Assembly: GCA_039805565.1 (NCBI GenBank)
Contig: JBDLTZ010000191.1
Location: 1 to 54,543, forward strand
DNA: 54,543 nt
Direction of reading: 5' to 3'
DNA from: CALJIC01 sp039805565
GTDB lineage: Bacteria; Chloroflexota; Chloroflexia; Chloroflexales; Roseiflexaceae
In this document: positions 42,418-50,683 of the stretch, one piece after another
Layout of the letters: each line of letters begins with the position of its first letter
How positions within the stretch are numbered: the first letter of the stretch is position 1
The notes under the pieces: generated by a model
What the model was told of the DNA's origin: nothing
The model's input: the letters and a program-made list of their open reading frames with translations, nothing else
The model's database searches: none
Made by a program: the position numbers and the translations under genes

Positions 42418-42496
42418 CGCCAGACCTGACGGGTGGCGCGGGACATGGTGTGTGATGCGCCTGGGATCGAGGCGGGCGCACCCGTCACGTCTGGCG
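42418..42496. promoter_or_regulatory. Large inverted repeat in the hom leader
   Basis: CGCCAGAC-CT-GACGGGTG (42418-42435) pairs with CACCCGTC-AC-GTCTGGCG (42479-42496): 16 bp with one 2x2 mismatch, and an inner GGCGC/GCGCC hairpin. No T-run follows on the minus strand, so it looks more like a leader structure than a simple terminator of the upstream DMT gene. Confidence 0.5.
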
Positions 42497-42513
42497 TTGA
42501 AACTCATCGCGCC

Positions 42514-43449
42514 TCACCCCGCAGCCTCAGCCGTCGTAGGTCGGAGGAGAGCCGTGAGCGCCCGCCCTGCCCGCGGCAGCAGGATGGCGCCGAGCACCAG
42601 GCCCATGCCCACGGCCTGCGGCCACTCGAGCTGCTCGCCGAGCAGCGCCACCGCCAGCAGCGTGGCCACCGGCGCCTCCAGTACGGTGATCAGCCCTGCC
42701 GTCCGGCCGGGGATGTGCTGCAGCGCCGCGGTGAACAGCGCGTAGCCGCCCAGCGTCGGGCCCACCGCCAGCGCGGCGATGATCAGCCAGGGCTCCGGCG
42801 TTGTGCCTACCGCCATAAGCTGCCCCGGGGCCACCGCCAGCGTTAGCAGCAGCAGCGTCAGGGTGCCGAAGACCATCGTGTAGGTCAGGCTGGTGAGCGG
42901 GCTGTGGCTGACCACCGCGCGCTGGCTGGAGAGCACGTAGACCGAGTGGGTCAGCGCTGTCAGCACACCGACCACCGCGCCGAGCCAGCTCACGCGGAAC
43001 ACCTCGGGGTCGTACACCCGCACCACCAGCGCGCAGCCGAGCAGCGCCAGCGCCAGCGCCGCCACGTGCGATCGTCCCACCGGCTCACGGTACAGCAGCC
43101 AGGCCCCGACAGTCACGAAGGTTGGGTAGAGGTAGATCAGCACCACCGCCACCGCGGCGCCGTTCAGCGCCACGGACCAGAGCCACAGCGCGTGGTAGAT
43201 GCCGATCGAGATCACGCCGGTCAGCGCGAAGCCGCGCAGGTCGTGCGGGCCGACGCGCAGCAGCGCGGGCCGGAGGATGAGCGCGCCGGCCACACAGGCC
43301 AGCGCCACGAATGCATCGCGCCAGAGCGCCAGGGTGAGGCTCGGCACGCCGTAGGTGTCGATCAGATACTTCAGGCCGGGCGCGGTCGCGGCCCACACCA
43401 GGGCTGCGGCGACGCTCAGGAGGTAGCCGGTGCGCGGCGTTCCAGACAC
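42514..43449 (-). CDS. EamA/DMT-superfamily transporter
   Basis: A 311-aa membrane protein with ten helices, two EamA repeats: the first starts YLLSVAAALVWAATAPGLKY, the second WLGAVVGVLTALTHSVYVLS. Motifs AVAVVLIYLYPTFVTVGAWL and TAGLITVLEAPVATLLAVAL end each repeat as usual. Relatives export amino acids such as threonine/homoserine. I chose GTG 43449; a TTG at 43470 is also open. The next gene downstream is hom. A MocR remnant lies upstream; such regulators often sit beside DMT genes. Confidence 0.88.
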   Translation of the reverse strand: MSGTPRTGYLLSVAAALVWAATAPGLKYLIDTYGVPSLTLALWRDAFVALACVAGALILRPALLRVGPHDLRGFALTGVISIGIYHALWLWSVALNGAAVAVVLIYLYPTFVTVGAWLLYREPVGRSHVAALALALLGCALVVRVYDPEVFRVSWLGAVVGVLTALTHSVYVLSSQRAVVSHSPLTSLTYTMVFGTLTLLLLTLAVAPGQLMAVGTTPEPWLIIAALAVGPTLGGYALFTAALQHIPGRTAGLITVLEAPVATLLAVALLGEQLEWPQAVGMGLVLGAILLPRAGRALTALLRPTTAEAAG

Positions 43450-43482
43450 AGTGTTTCTTTCTTCGTTCAAAGGACGACCCGG

Positions 43483-43565
43483 GCCTCAGCCCGCGGCTCA
43501 CGACTCACAACTCGCGCCTCACAGCTCACGAACTCAGCACTCAGCACTCAGCACTCAGCACTCAC
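43483..43565. repeat. Heptamer tandem repeat, about twelve units
   Basis: In phase: GCCTCAG, CCCGCGG, CTCACGA, CTCACAA, CTCGCGC, CTCACAG, CTCACGA, then four perfect ACTCAGC and a partial ACTCAC ending in the stop codon of the remnant at 43562. The degenerate end passes gradually into the perfect end. Confidence 0.88.
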
Positions 43566-44079
43566 ACCAGCGGGACGCAGTCGCTCGGGAGCTCGCGCGT
43601 CAGGGTGGTGCGGCCCACCTGTGCAACGAGCAGATCGCCGATCACCGCCACGGCCTCCGTGAGCACCTCGGGCGGATGGGTGGCGAACGAGAGGCGCATG
43701 TGCGGCCGCGGCGACGGGCCGACGAAAAAGACGTCGCCTGGGGCGAACGCCACTCCGCGCGCGATCGCCGCCAGGTACAGGTCGGTGGCCGAGATCCCCG
43801 GCGGTAGCGTGGCCCACGAGCAGAACCCGCCGGCCGGGGCTGTCCAGCGTACCCCGGACGGGAAGTGCCGCGCCATCGCGGTGAGCAGCGCGTCGTGGCG
43901 CTCGCGGTAGCGCGGGATGACCTTCCGGGGTGGGTGATCCCCAGCTGGTGCGAGAGCTCGCACACGATGGGTAGCCGCGCGCCCGGCGGCAGCGCGCCGC
44001 TGCGGATACGCCGCTGGATCTCGTGCGCGATCTGCGCGTAGAGGGGCTGCGAGCTCTGCCTGTCGAGCGTGATCTGCAT
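43562..44079 (-). pseudogene. Internally deleted MocR (GntR-aminotransferase) regulator
   Basis: The N-terminal part, from ATG 44079, is a GntR/MocR winged helix-turn-helix (ITLDRQSSQPLYAQIAHEIQ, SGALPPGARLPIVCELSHQL). After LGITHP near 43930 the frame changes and the sequence continues in another frame as the very end of an aminotransferase domain: YRERHDALLTAMARHFPSGV, WTAPAGGFCSWATLPPG, RPHMRLSFATHPPEVLTEA. About 250-280 residues, including the PLP lysine region, are missing. The product could only be a truncated DNA-binding protein. Confidence 0.75.
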
Positions 44080-44298
44080 ACCCTCACCTATCCTCTCCCG
44101 GTGGCCTCCCGGCACAGTATGTGCAACTCTACGCGGGCACGCCCGATCTGTCCAGAGACAAGTTGCGAGATTGGACGAGGACAAGCGCAGCTGTCAAAAT
44201 CGTTATGGCTGCGCCCCTTTCGCTTTTATCCTAGATGCGCTACCTTGTGTGATAGCGCGATCAGTGTTCTCAGTGGAAAGAGATAGGTAAAATCACGT

Positions 44299-45714
44299 AT
44301 GAGCTCCACATCTGAAGCGAACTTCGCCCCGTTCGCCGAGCGCATGCGCGCCGCAGGCCTCGCGGATATTGTCATCGAAAACTTCCGCCACTACTACGAG
44401 ACGCTCGCCGCGGGCAGCACCGGGTTCATCCCCGAGTCCTCGATCACGCCGGTGGAGCACGCCCCTACGCTCGCGGGCCTGGCGGAGTACGCTGCCCAGG
44501 GCGTCGGGATGCTCGGCCGCGCGGCGGTGCTCAAGCTCAACGGCGGCCTCGGCACCAGCATGGGTCTCGAGCGCGCCAAGTCGCTGCTCGTCGCCCGCGA
44601 CGGCCTGTCGTTCCTCGACATCATCGCCCGCCAGAACCTGGCGCTGCGCCAGGCGCACGCCTGCGATGTGCCGCTACTGTTCCTCAACAGCTTCAACACC
44701 GACGAGGACACCCGCGCGGCGCTGGCCGCCTACCCCGATCTCCAGGGCGAGCTTCCGCTCACCGTGATGCAGAACAAGGTCCCCAAAGTGCTCCAGGAGA
44801 CCCTGGCCCCCATCGAGTGGCCCGCCGACCCGGACCTTGAGTGGTGCCCGCCCGGCCACGGCGAGGTGTACGTGGTGCTGCGCACCAGCGGCGCGCTCGA
44901 CGCGCTGATAGCGCGCGGCTACGAGTACCTGTTCGTCTCCAACGCCGACAACCTCGGCGCCACCCTGGACCCGGCCATTCTGGGCTACCTCGCCCGCCAC
45001 CGGGTGCCGTTCCTCATGGAGGTGGCGCGACGCACCGAGGCTGACAAGAAGGGCGGCCACATCGCGCGCAACGCCGAGGGCCGGCTCATCCTGCGCGAGG
45101 TGGCCCAGTGCCCCGAGGCCGACCTGACGCACTTCCAGGATGTCGAGCGCCACCGCTACTTCAACACCAACAACATCTGGGTCCACCTGCCGACCCTGCG
45201 CGCCACGCTGGACGAGTACGGCAGCGTGCTCAAGCTGCCTATGATCCGCAACGCCAAGACGGTGGATCCCAAGGACGGGGCCTCGCCGAAGGTCTACCAG
45301 CTCGAGACCGCGATGGGCGCGGCGATAGAGGTCTTCCCCGGCGCGCAGGCGCTGCACGTCACCCGCGAGCGCTTCATGCCGGTGAAGCTCTGCTCGGACC
45401 TGCTGGCGCTGCGCTCGGACGTGTACACCATGGGCGACGACTTCCGCCTGAGGCCAAACCCGGATCGCGAGCACGAGGCCATTGCGATCGAGCTCGATTC
45501 GAAGTACTATAAACTGGTGGACGATTTCGAGGCCCGCTTCCCCGCGACACCGTCGCTCGTGGGGTGCGAGCGGCTCAGCGTCCAGGGCGATATCCTGTTC
45601 GAGCAGGGTGTAACGGTGCGCGGCACTGTGCGGGTGTCCAATGACGGGCCCCAGCAGCGGCGGGTCGCGCGGGGGACAGTGCTCGACGATACAGCGGTCT
45701 CGCTGAGTCAGTAG
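44299..45714 (+). CDS. UTP--glucose-1-phosphate uridylyltransferase
   Basis: A 471-aa eukaryotic-type (UDPGP family) pyrophosphorylase that makes UDP-glucose. The nucleotide-binding loop is KLNGGLGTSMGLERAKSLL near residue 78, the second block is YLFVSNADNLGATLDPAILG, and LMEVARRTEADKKGGHIARN includes the substrate lysines. The C-terminal left-handed beta-helix is present but short. It is unrelated to bacterial GalU, whose fold is also a nucleotidyltransferase but with a different motif order. The next gene starts three bases after its stop, so they are cotranscribed. Confidence 0.93.
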   Translation: MSSTSEANFAPFAERMRAAGLADIVIENFRHYYETLAAGSTGFIPESSITPVEHAPTLAGLAEYAAQGVGMLGRAAVLKLNGGLGTSMGLERAKSLLVARDGLSFLDIIARQNLALRQAHACDVPLLFLNSFNTDEDTRAALAAYPDLQGELPLTVMQNKVPKVLQETLAPIEWPADPDLEWCPPGHGEVYVVLRTSGALDALIARGYEYLFVSNADNLGATLDPAILGYLARHRVPFLMEVARRTEADKKGGHIARNAEGRLILREVAQCPEADLTHFQDVERHRYFNTNNIWVHLPTLRATLDEYGSVLKLPMIRNAKTVDPKDGASPKVYQLETAMGAAIEVFPGAQALHVTRERFMPVKLCSDLLALRSDVYTMGDDFRLRPNPDREHEAIAIELDSKYYKLVDDFEARFPATPSLVGCERLSVQGDILFEQGVTVRGTVRVSNDGPQQRRVARGTVLDDTAVSLSQ

Positions 45715-45717
45715 GGA

Positions 45718-46884
45718 GTGGACAGCCAGATGCAGCGCTTCCAGCACTCCGCCGACGATGTTGTCGGCGGCCCGGCCGATGAGGGCCGCGGGAAGTTAAC
45801 CCTCATTTCGCCTGTCGCCGCAGGGTGGCCCCAGCGCCTCTCCTGCCGCGATAGCGCCAAACCTCCAGTGGGTGAACACGATCTTCTCGACCATATCGCG
45901 CGGATGTTCGAGGCCCGAGGCCTGAGTTTCCCGCGCTCGCTGCTGGTCAACTACTACGTCTCCCTCAAGACCAACCCGTTCGTCGTCCTGGCGGGCGCCG
46001 AGGGCTACGGCAAGGCTGAGTTCGCCACGGTGTTCGCCGAGGCCCTGCTGGGCCACGGCAGCTCGCAGTACGCGCTGATCCCGGCTGGGTCGGCCTGGAC
46101 GCGCGCCACTGGCGAAGATGGCTACTACCGTGGCCTGCAGGAGCGCTTCACCTCGCTGCGCTTCCTCGACCTGCTGCAGGACGCCGCCAGCCCTGCCAGC
46201 GCTGGTAAGGCCTACCTCGTGTGTCTCAACGGCCTGCGCCCCGAAGAGTTCGACTACTACTTCGGCACGCTGCTCCAGATGGACTCGGTGGGGCGCAAGC
46301 GGCTCAAGCTGCCCGGCATCCCGCGTGAGGAGTGGCCGGTGGTGCCGCCGAATGTCTCCATCACGGCCACGGTGAACACCGCCGAGTACGCCGGCGCGCT
46401 CAGCCGCGAGGTGCTGCGCCACGCCGGGCTCATCCACTTCCGCGCCCCGCTGCGGCGCGCCCCGGGCCGCATCACGCACGCTGCGCCGCCGCCTGTGGGC
46501 TACCAGCGCCTGTGGCTGCGCGCCGTCACGCGTGGCGCCGGAGACGCGCACGACCGCCTGCGCGAGGTCCTCGGCGACCAGGCGCTCCGGCAGCTGCGCT
46601 GCTCGCCCGAGCTCGCCCGGCTGCTGTGGCGCGGCGGCGTCGTGCTCTCCAGCCGCACCTTGCAGGAGCTCGCCGCCTATGTGGCCGCCAGCTTCGATGA
46701 GCACGGCCGTGGCCTGCTCGACTCGTCGGACCCGGCGCGAAACGCACGCCTAGCCTTCGACGCGCAGGTGGTCCAGCGGGTGCTCTGGAAGCTGCACGAC
46801 ACGGCCGACGCTGAGCTCCGCGCCGACCTGGCAGCGTATCTCGACGAGCTGTCCCCCCCCTGGCGTCAGCAGGCCGTCGCCTGA
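45718..46884 (+). CDS. McrB-like AAA protein with degenerate Walker A
   Basis: A 388-aa protein whose core resembles the McrB/AAA+ GTPase-like fold. The P-loop reads GAEGYGKAEFA near residue 93: Gly-rich with the Lys but Ala in place of the Ser/Thr that holds Mg2+. The Walker B region is weak (AYLVCLNGLRPEEFDYYFG, with no Asp-Glu pair), while the sensor region VSITATVNTAEYAGAL, as in McrB, is kept. It is probably a nucleotide-binding relic or regulatory protein. The C-terminus is helical (CSPELARLLWRGGVVLSSRT). GTG 45718 is the longest start; an ATG at 45730 is possible. No McrC or nuclease adjoins; it rides behind the UDP-glucose pyrophosphorylase gene. Confidence 0.7.
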   Translation: MDSQMQRFQHSADDVVGGPADEGRGKLTLISPVAAGWPQRLSCRDSAKPPVGEHDLLDHIARMFEARGLSFPRSLLVNYYVSLKTNPFVVLAGAEGYGKAEFATVFAEALLGHGSSQYALIPAGSAWTRATGEDGYYRGLQERFTSLRFLDLLQDAASPASAGKAYLVCLNGLRPEEFDYYFGTLLQMDSVGRKRLKLPGIPREEWPVVPPNVSITATVNTAEYAGALSREVLRHAGLIHFRAPLRRAPGRITHAAPPPVGYQRLWLRAVTRGAGDAHDRLREVLGDQALRQLRCSPELARLLWRGGVVLSSRTLQELAAYVAASFDEHGRGLLDSSDPARNARLAFDAQVVQRVLWKLHDTADAELRADLAAYLDELSPPWRQQAVA

Positions 46885-46909
46885 TTTCTCTGACCGTTGT
46901 CGTATCGAG

Positions 46910-46939
46910 ACCGTGCGTTGCGTGATTGCAACGCACGGT
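46910..46939 (+). terminator. Terminator after the McrB-like gene
   Basis: ACCGTGCGTTGC pairs perfectly with GCAACGCACGGT around GTGATT, followed by TATCG. Confidence 0.8.
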
Positions 46940-47033
46940 TATCGTCATGTAGGCCGCCTGGTGCGCCCGCTGCTGCGCACACGACCGATGGCGGTGTAGG
47001 GCGTCCTGCTGCGGATTTACAAGCTTAACAAAT

Positions 47034-47062
47034 TTGACAGCCTATGCTCCGCATGTTACGAT
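47034..47062 (+). promoter_or_regulatory. Sigma-70-like promoter of the oligopeptide operon
   Basis: TTGACA, 17-bp spacer, TACGAT (47057-47062). The -35 is perfect and lies in an AT-rich patch. Confidence 0.7.
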
Positions 47063-47401
47063 CGCACATACCAATCTGGAATGTAAGTAACCCCTTCGCT
47101 GATGCCGCTGTGACCTTCTCTGCATTGTGCAGCGGTGACCAACGCCTACACGCGACAAAACCATGGTTGGTTTGGTCCCAGTTGGTCATCGGGAGCATGA
47201 CCTGAGCTACCTGCCGGACCCCTGGCTTTCGGGGCTGGAGGAGCGGTAAGACACGCAGTGTTGGCAGGGGTGGAGCAATGTAGCCAACAGGAGGTATGCC
47301 TATCGCGAAGTATCTCCCAGCGTCCTCGGGCGGGCGCATGTAGCGCCATCCCGGACGTGATCGCACGTTTTGCAGATTCTTGCGAAAGGAGCTCCCTTCC
47401 T

Positions 47402-49396
47402 ATGAAGCGTGAGAGCTTACGCAGCCGGGTCGCACTCCCGCTGCTGGTTGCCCTGGTTGTACCGATTCTTGCCGCCTGTGGCGGCGCTGCCCCCACCGCC
47501 CCCGCCGCGCAGGCCCCGGTCCGCGAGACGGTGGTCGTCACTGCCGAGCCGCAGATTGTCCGTGAGACCGTTGTCGTTGAGGCCACCGCCGACCCCGCAG
47601 CGCCCGCCGCCGAGGGCGGCGAGGCCGCCGCGAGCGGCGCCTACACCACCCCGCACCCGATCCTCGGCGACGTGCGCGTGCGCCAGGCGTTCGCCTACTG
47701 CATGAACCGCCCCGAGCTGATCAAGTCGGTCTACGGCTTCCTCTCCGAGGAGCAGCAGCGGGGCCTGCTGATGAACGCCAACCTGCCCCAGGGCCACTGG
47801 GCGCTGGCGCCGGATGACCAGCTGACGCTCTACCCCTTCGACGCTGCCAAGGGCGGCGCGCTGCTCGATGAGGCCGGCTGGACGCAGGCCGAGCCCGGCG
47901 TGGTTCGCACCAACGCCAACGGTGATGCCCTCGCGGTCGAGTTCACCACCACCAACGCCGGCTTCCGCGTGACCTGGGCCACGGTGCTCGAGCAGCAGCT
48001 GCTCGACAACTGCGGCATCCAGATCATCCGCAAGCACGCCCCGGCCTCCTGGTGGTTCGGCGATACCACCGGCCTGGCGCGGCGCGACTTCGAGATCGGC
48101 GCGTTCGCGTGGGTCGGCGAGGCGGACCCCTCGGCCTTCACGCTCTACGCCTGCAACCAGATCCCGCTGCCCTCGAACAACTGGGAGGGCCAGAACAGCA
48201 TGGGCTGGTGCAACGAGACCGCCAGCCAGGCCATCCTGGCAGGCGACAGCTCGCTTGACCGCGAGGAGCGCAAGACGCAGTACGCCGTCTTCCAGCAGGA
48301 GTTCACCAAGGACGTCCCGAGCATCCCGCTGTTCAACCGGCTGGAGGGCCAGGCGGCCAACAAGAACCTGCAGAACTTCCGCACCGACCCCACGGAGTAC
48401 CTTACGGCCAACGCCCGTGAGTGGACCCTGAGCGATGGCGGCGATGCTATCGTGATGGGCTTCACGCAGGAGCCGGCCTCGCTCTTCGGCCTCGTCGAGA
48501 GCGCTGCGGTGACCGTGATGGTCAACCAGCTCATCAGCGCGCTGCCGGCCACCACCTTCAACTACGACTACCAGGCGCTGGACCTGAAGACCCTGCCGAC
48601 GATCGATAACGGCGGCGCGACCCTGACCGAGATCGAGGTCAGCGAGGGCGATAAGGTCTGGACCACCGCCGGTGAGGCCGCCGAGCTGGCTGCTGGCGTC
48701 GAGGTTCGCAACGCGGCTGGCGAGGTCGTGACCTTCGAGGGCACGCCGATCACCATGAGCCAGCTGGCCGTGACCTTCGAGTACAACGACGGCCTGAAGT
48801 GGGAGGACGGCGAGCTCGTCAAGCAGGCCGACTTCGAGCTCGGCAACAGGATCTCCTGTGATCCCGACTCGGGCGCGACGTCGTTCACGCTGTGCGACTC
48901 CACCCAGAGTATCGAGTTCGCCGGTGACCTGAAGCACACCGTCACCTACCTGCCGGGCGCGCTCTGGCCGGAGTACTCCATCCAGGTCGTCGCCGCCTAC
49001 CCCTCGCACCAGACGCTGAGCGACGGCCGCAAGCTGGCCGACGTGCCGGCCAGCGAGTGGGCCACCCTCCCCGAGATCGCCGAGGACCCGCTGAGCAGCG
49101 GTCCCTACGTGGTGGACTCCTGGGAGAAGGGCCAGCGCATGGTGCTGCGTGCCAACCCGAACTTCTACGCGGGTGAGCCGCCGATCAAGACCATCACCAT
49201 CCAGTTCATCGCCGACACCAACCAGGCGGTGGCGCAACTCCTCACCGGCGATGTCGATATCATCGACAAGACCACCCTTGGCGCCGGCCCCGAGCTGGAG
49301 ACGGTGCTGAAGGAGGCCGAGGCGGGCAACATCCAGGCTGAGCTCTCCGCGAGCCCGACCTGGGAGCACATGGACTTCAACCTGTTCGTGAAGTAG
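47402..49396 (+). CDS. Oligopeptide-binding lipoprotein with circularly permuted SBP_bac_5 fold
   Basis: A 664-aa secreted lipoprotein (lipobox LAAC, Cys26; linker with RETVVV repeated twice) of the OppA/DppA family. The order of the conserved blocks is reversed. Residues about 84-344 begin HPILGDVRVRQAFAYCMNRP and run to REWTLSD: this is the usual C-terminal half. Residues about 345-664 begin DAIVMGFTQEPASLFGLVES, include LKWEDGELVKQADFEL and SGPYVVDSWEKGQRMVLRAN, and end TWEHMDFNLFVK: the usual N-terminal half, which normally runs directly into DVRVRQA. AAGGAG lies nine bases before ATG 47402. It binds peptides for the permeases downstream. Confidence 0.9.
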   Translation: MKRESLRSRVALPLLVALVVPILAACGGAAPTAPAAQAPVRETVVVTAEPQIVRETVVVEATADPAAPAAEGGEAAASGAYTTPHPILGDVRVRQAFAYCMNRPELIKSVYGFLSEEQQRGLLMNANLPQGHWALAPDDQLTLYPFDAAKGGALLDEAGWTQAEPGVVRTNANGDALAVEFTTTNAGFRVTWATVLEQQLLDNCGIQIIRKHAPASWWFGDTTGLARRDFEIGAFAWVGEADPSAFTLYACNQIPLPSNNWEGQNSMGWCNETASQAILAGDSSLDREERKTQYAVFQQEFTKDVPSIPLFNRLEGQAANKNLQNFRTDPTEYLTANAREWTLSDGGDAIVMGFTQEPASLFGLVESAAVTVMVNQLISALPATTFNYDYQALDLKTLPTIDNGGATLTEIEVSEGDKVWTTAGEAAELAAGVEVRNAAGEVVTFEGTPITMSQLAVTFEYNDGLKWEDGELVKQADFELGNRISCDPDSGATSFTLCDSTQSIEFAGDLKHTVTYLPGALWPEYSIQVVAAYPSHQTLSDGRKLADVPASEWATLPEIAEDPLSSGPYVVDSWEKGQRMVLRANPNFYAGEPPIKTITIQFIADTNQAVAQLLTGDVDIIDKTTLGAGPELETVLKEAEAGNIQAELSASPTWEHMDFNLFVK

Positions 49397-49409
49397 CGCG
49401 GTGCGCTCC

Positions 49410-49453
49410 GGGAGGGGAATTGGGGAGGGCCTAGCCCTCCCCTTCTCCCTCCC
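49410..49453 (+). terminator. Hairpin between binding-protein and permease genes
   Basis: GGGGAGGGC-CTA-GCCCTCCCC (49422-49442) inside an outer GGGAGGG/CCCTCCC pairing. Such a site after a binding-protein gene typically lowers permease expression or protects the 5' RNA. Confidence 0.65.
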
Positions 49454-49474
49454 CTTCCTGCTTTGGAGCTGATC

Positions 49475-50674
49475 ATGACGGCATTTCTCATCAGACGCCT
49501 CTTTCAGATGTTCCTTGTTGTTATTCTGTCCTCAATTGCGTCCTACGCTATTTTGAACCTCGCCCCCGGCGGCCCGCTCTCGTTCATCCGTGAGCTCAAC
49601 CAGAGCGGCCGCAACCGGGTCACCGAGGAAGATATCCAGCGCATCCGCGCGCGTTTCGAGGTTGATATCGCCGTCCCGTACCGCTTCACCCGCTGGCTCG
49701 TGGGCCAGCCGCGCGGTCCGATTGAGATCGGTGGTCAGCAGTACCTCGCCGACCTTGTAGTGGGCTGCCAGCAGCCCGGCCAAGTGCGCCTGCGCTACCC
49801 CGACGGCACCACCGAGATCATCGAGGAGGGCTGCGCTAACGAGCTGACCCTTGCCGAGCTTGAGGGGCGCCGCGTCAGCCGCGGCATCCTGTTGGGCGAC
49901 TTCGGTACCTCGCAGGTCATGCTGCGCGACCGTCCGATCAGCCAGCTGCTCGAGAGCCGCCTGCCCTACACGATCGCCCTGATGGGCATCTCGACCCTGA
50001 TCTCGATCGTGATCGGCGTGGCGATCGGCGTCTACTCGGCGGTGCATCAGTACTCGCGCTTCGACTACACCATGACGACGCTCGCCTTCCTCGGCGCGTC
50101 GCTCCCAACGTTCTTCATCGGCATTATGGCCATCCTGCTGTTCGCCATCCTCGCGAAGCAGGCCGGCCTGCCCTACCTCCCGCCCGGCAACGCCACCGCC
50201 GCGCGCGACTACGTCGTGCCGCTGATCGGCAAGGTCGAGGCCGAGTCCACCCTCGACTACGTGCTGCACTTCATCATGCCCTGCGCCGTGCTGGTGCTGG
50301 TGAACGTGGCCGGCTGGAGCCGCTTTGTCCGCGCCAGCATGCTCGAGGTCCTGCGGGCCGACTACGTCCGCACCGCCCGCGCCAAGGGGGTGAAGGAGCG
50401 CCTGGTGGTGCTCAAGCACTCGCTCCGCAACGCACTTATCCCGTTCGTGACGCTGCTGGCCGGCGTGCTCCCCGGCCTTTTCGCCGGCGCGCTCGTCACC
50501 GAGACGATCTTCAACTGGCCGGGCATGGGTCGCCTCTTCGTAGACGCCCTCGGCCGCTTCGACTACCCCGTCGCGATGGCGGTTCTCTTCGTGACGATTG
50601 TCCTGACACTGATCGGCTATCTGCTGTCGGACATCCTGTACACGGTGGTGGATCCGCGCATCCAGCTCACATAG
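49475..50674 (+). CDS. dppB: Oligopeptide ABC permease, DppB/OppB type
   Basis: A 399-aa inner-membrane permease. The first helix is LIRRLFQMFLVVILSSIASY; the BPD transporter domain starts near residue 155 and contains the EAA-like loop with VRTARAKGVKERLVVLKHSL. Between helix 1 and the core there is an extracytoplasmic segment of about 115 residues, including a strand-rich insertion (GQVRLRYPDGTTEIIEEGCA) with two Cys, not found in typical DppB (about 310-340 aa). GGAG lies six bases before ATG 49475. Operon: binding protein-B-C-D-F. Confidence 0.93.
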   Translation: MTAFLIRRLFQMFLVVILSSIASYAILNLAPGGPLSFIRELNQSGRNRVTEEDIQRIRARFEVDIAVPYRFTRWLVGQPRGPIEIGGQQYLADLVVGCQQPGQVRLRYPDGTTEIIEEGCANELTLAELEGRRVSRGILLGDFGTSQVMLRDRPISQLLESRLPYTIALMGISTLISIVIGVAIGVYSAVHQYSRFDYTMTTLAFLGASLPTFFIGIMAILLFAILAKQAGLPYLPPGNATAARDYVVPLIGKVEAESTLDYVLHFIMPCAVLVLVNVAGWSRFVRASMLEVLRADYVRTARAKGVKERLVVLKHSLRNALIPFVTLLAGVLPGLFAGALVTETIFNWPGMGRLFVDALGRFDYPVAMAVLFVTIVLTLIGYLLSDILYTVVDPRIQLT

Positions 50675-50683
50675 CGAGACTCT

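Larger units (their letters stand above)
46885..47401. other. Leader region of the oligopeptide operon
   Basis: After the terminator and promoter, about 340 nt of untranslated leader remains. It includes possible stems (CCGCTG/CAGCGG near 47106-47133, TGTTGGC/GCCAACA near 47259-47288). No gene is supported. Confidence 0.55.

Noticed and set aside
47296..47343. 15-codon open frame after AGGAGGT in the oligopeptide operon leader
   Set aside because: The ribosome site is only one base from the ATG and the peptide has no special composition.
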